Source: Cantharellus purpuraceus (taxonomy: Eukaryota; Basidiomycota; Agaricomycetes; Cantharellales; Hydnaceae). Taken from it: DNA of 64,000 bases. Position numbers and translations under genes: made by a program. The DNA is taken from contig JALBUN010000014.1 in assembly GCA_025174535.1 (NCBI GenBank), forward strand, positions 124,001-188,000. The letters are read 5' to 3'. The stretch's first letter is position 1. Each line of letters starts with the position of its first letter. This document shows positions 62,188 to 64,000 of this stretch, one piece after another. The notes beneath the pieces were generated by a model that made no database searches, had not been told where the DNA came from, and saw only the letters and a list, made by a program, of their open reading frames with translations.

Positions 62188-62420
62188 GAGTGGGTAAACG
62201 TAGCGGAAGTAGGAGCAAGGAGTAACAGTAAAGTCTTGAGTTTGTCGGAGTCTGAACGACAAGCACTTCGTGTTGCCGCCATCTCCCTCCCACCTTCAAG
62301 TAGGTCTGGTACTTAGGTGAACTGAAGCCTCGCGCTCAGTTGTAAATCCTTAAGGCATTACCCTCTTTGTTTGCCGTCGGCTTTCGATTTCAACTTTCCT
62401 CTATCCAAGTCAGGCCGCCT
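62188..62420. repeat. Repeats upstream of HNH copy C
   Basis: Rest of the ~92-bp unit cut by L4, a TTTGTCGGAGTCTGAACGAC terminus piece (62240-62260) and a forward core near 62318. Counterpart of 14.38-14.56 kb. Confidence 0.7.
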
Positions 62421-62491
62421 TTATCCCGCCTTGATCCTGCCTCAATCTGCTTTGTATAATTGCTGGCACGAGTCGATTGCAAAGAGGGACC

Positions 62492-63870
62492 ATGTACAAC
62501 TCCCATTCCGGATCCGAAGATGATATTCCCTCAGACCATGTTCGCCTCGTGCTTGTGCGCTACCCGCCGTTCTACCTCGAAATCCCTTTAAAAGTCATCT
62601 CTTCTTTGTGTTTGAAACCTCGAAAATACCTTGCCTACCTTGGCTGGTGCGTCCTTGGTTCCGAGGGCTCGTTGACGGAGGGTGACAGTATTACACCGTT
62701 GGGCCTCGACGGCGATCTGGATGACGGATGCTTGTACTACTATGACACACCCGCGGGTACTGGTGAGTTTTCATTTAAACCATGGTTGTTGTCCCCAGTG
62801 CAAGAAAACACCTGACGTGTTCGCTGTCGAGGGAAGAACTTGACCACGCAATCGACCCAGAAGTAATTAAGGCACGGTCAACCGTGCCTTCAGGAAGCAC
62901 GGCCACTCGCGATCATTTCCGCAACAACCTGCTCGAACGTGATACGTGTTGTGTGTTCACAGGATTCCCTCCCATTTCTGGAAATGGGATGCATATCATT
63001 CCCTATAAGAGGGGCTCTGAGGTCCGCCTAGCTGTATTATTGCACTGGCATCATATCTGATCACATTTTTCCACCTCAGTGGTTTCAGCTGATCATACAG
63101 AATCGTCCAAACTATGAGGAGGAAGTGGGCGATATGACCGACATTAATGATATTCGTAATGGTGTCTTTGTAAACGCTTCTATACATCTCACATTCGATG
63201 CACGCCACCTTGTAATACTCAAAGTGCGCCTCTTCGGACCAGATTTGATTTGTCTCTCTCTAAACCCATCACTTCTCAGACTCCAAACCACTTTCTTGCC
63301 ACTACTGACATTCCCCAGCGCAACCGACTCGTTGAGCTGCCTGAAGAGGTCACCTACCCACACAACATGCGCTATACTCTGCAGTGGCTTACAGAACCAG
63401 CACCGAGCGTAGTCCATACAGCCAATACCGACGCTGCTTTCAAGAGAGAAACCCGACAACCGAAACCATCGGACCTGCTATTGCACTACAACTATGGTGC
63501 TGCTGCCGTCAAGTGGTGGGGATACGGGAAAGAGGTCCTTGACGAGCGCCCCAACCTTCCTCGCCCAACTGTGCCTACTCCAGTTCCTATGGGACCTGCT
63601 AGAACAGCGCACGATAGAACATCCACAATACAAAAACGTGATGCGGCGAGGCGTCCGAGGGAAGGTGGTGCTGGGAGTGTCGCAGTCGGAGACCAGCCTG
63701 GGGAGATTATGGACTCTAAGGATGACCATACACAATGGGATGAGGATGATGTAATGCTCTTTTTCTGGGGAAATTCTCCAGCCGCAGTGGAACGCCGTCG
63801 CAAGAAAGAGCAGGAACGCAGTGACTATATGGAGCAGTGGCGACAAGGCGTGCCTTTGACTTCAAACTGA
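62492..63870 (+). CDS. HNH endonuclease-like protein, copy C (best preserved)
   Basis: Exon 1 from 62492 (MYNSHSGSEDDIPSDHVRLV; LYYYDTPAG), second exon ending 63021 (LDHAIDPEVIKARSTVPSG, RNNLLERDTCCVFTG, GMHIIPYKRG), third 63080-63223 (DINDIRNGVFVNA, IHLTFDARHL) and last 63280-63870 (NHFLATTDIPQRNRLVELPE to WRQGVPLTSN). The His of HIIP, the Asn of DINDIRNG and the His of IHLTFD form the HNH triad, on which metal-dependent DNA cleavage would depend. No stop or shift is seen in the last three exons; the first intron junction is unresolved, as in copies A and B. Intron 2 begins GTCCGC and intron 3 GTGCGC, weaker donors than in A. LCB1 lies upstream in divergent orientation. Confidence 0.65.
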
Positions 63871-64000
63871 TCGGTTGACCGTCTGGATCAGGAAAACCGG
63901 CGGAGCCTTGCTTGAGTCGGCTGTGCTTGCAAGTCAGCTTGTAGGTTAGTAGTGAATACAATGTGTTCAGGAATTTTGCAGTTGTGCAACGTGTGTATAA
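63871..64000 (+). other. 3' flank of HNH copy C
   Basis: Matches the sequence after HNH copy B (55816-55960), which leads into a gene D tail; the window ends before that tail would appear. Confidence 0.7.

Overview
The window looks like a repeat-rich stretch of an agaricomycete (basidiomycete) nuclear genome. Introns are short (about 45-115 nt, GT-AG), and there is a Zn2Cys6 transcription factor, a RIX7/NVL-type AAA ATPase, HNH endonuclease families typical of mushroom genomes, a chromodomain Ty3/gypsy element and Ty1/copia elements. No species is claimed. Only two ordinary host genes appear undamaged: the RIX7-like ATPase (496-2993, minus, 7 exons, 721 aa) and a Zn2Cys6 regulator (19350-21567, plus, 3 exons, 681 aa). 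Most of the rest is duplicated, truncated or transposon-derived.

Layout. 0.5-3 kb: RIX7. 3-6.2 kb: a block bounded by inverted repeats that holds degenerate coding sequence and two solo LTRs; an inverted copy lies at 26.2-28.1 kb. 6.5-10.4 kb: remnants (PD-(D/E)XK-like gene, an LTR, GC-rich ORFs, lectin-like blade). 10.9-14.3 kb: a convergent pair, a low-complexity 574-aa ORF ('gene D') and an HNH gene. 14.8-15.6 kb: a broken serine palmitoyltransferase LCB1 copy. 19-21.6 kb: the transcription factor. 22-26 kb: fragments of gene D, RIX7 and LCB1, a 706-bp solo LTR and a heptad-repeat protein. 28-51.3 kb: nested retrotransposons, including an 11.7-kb gypsy element with an intact 2487-aa Gag-Pol ORF inserted in a decayed copia element, which is itself inserted in a nuclease-kinase (Crinkler-like) gene. 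52-54.4 kb: a large imperfect palindrome. 54.4-58.2 kb: second HNH copy, gene D tail, lectin-like remnant and a nine-unit array of a ~92-bp repeat. 59.8-63.9 kb: LCB1 and HNH in divergent orientation, an inverted duplicate of 12.9-15.6 kb.

Three observations deserve attention. First, four separate copia-type LTRs carry a leader segment with a 51-58-nt GT-AG intron, followed by a second copy of the same leader from which that intron is exactly missing. Second, matching target-site duplications show that 33367-35217 has been inverted between two oppositely oriented gypsy LTRs, so that one host gene and one copia element are now each split in two pieces facing opposite ways. Third, an HNH nuclease and gene D recur as a convergent module next to a ~92-bp repeat with an internal palindrome; that repeat marks many of the duplication borders.

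Target-site duplications, exon phases and equal LTR lengths were worked out directly from the bases. Family assignments rest on recognised motifs without database searches.
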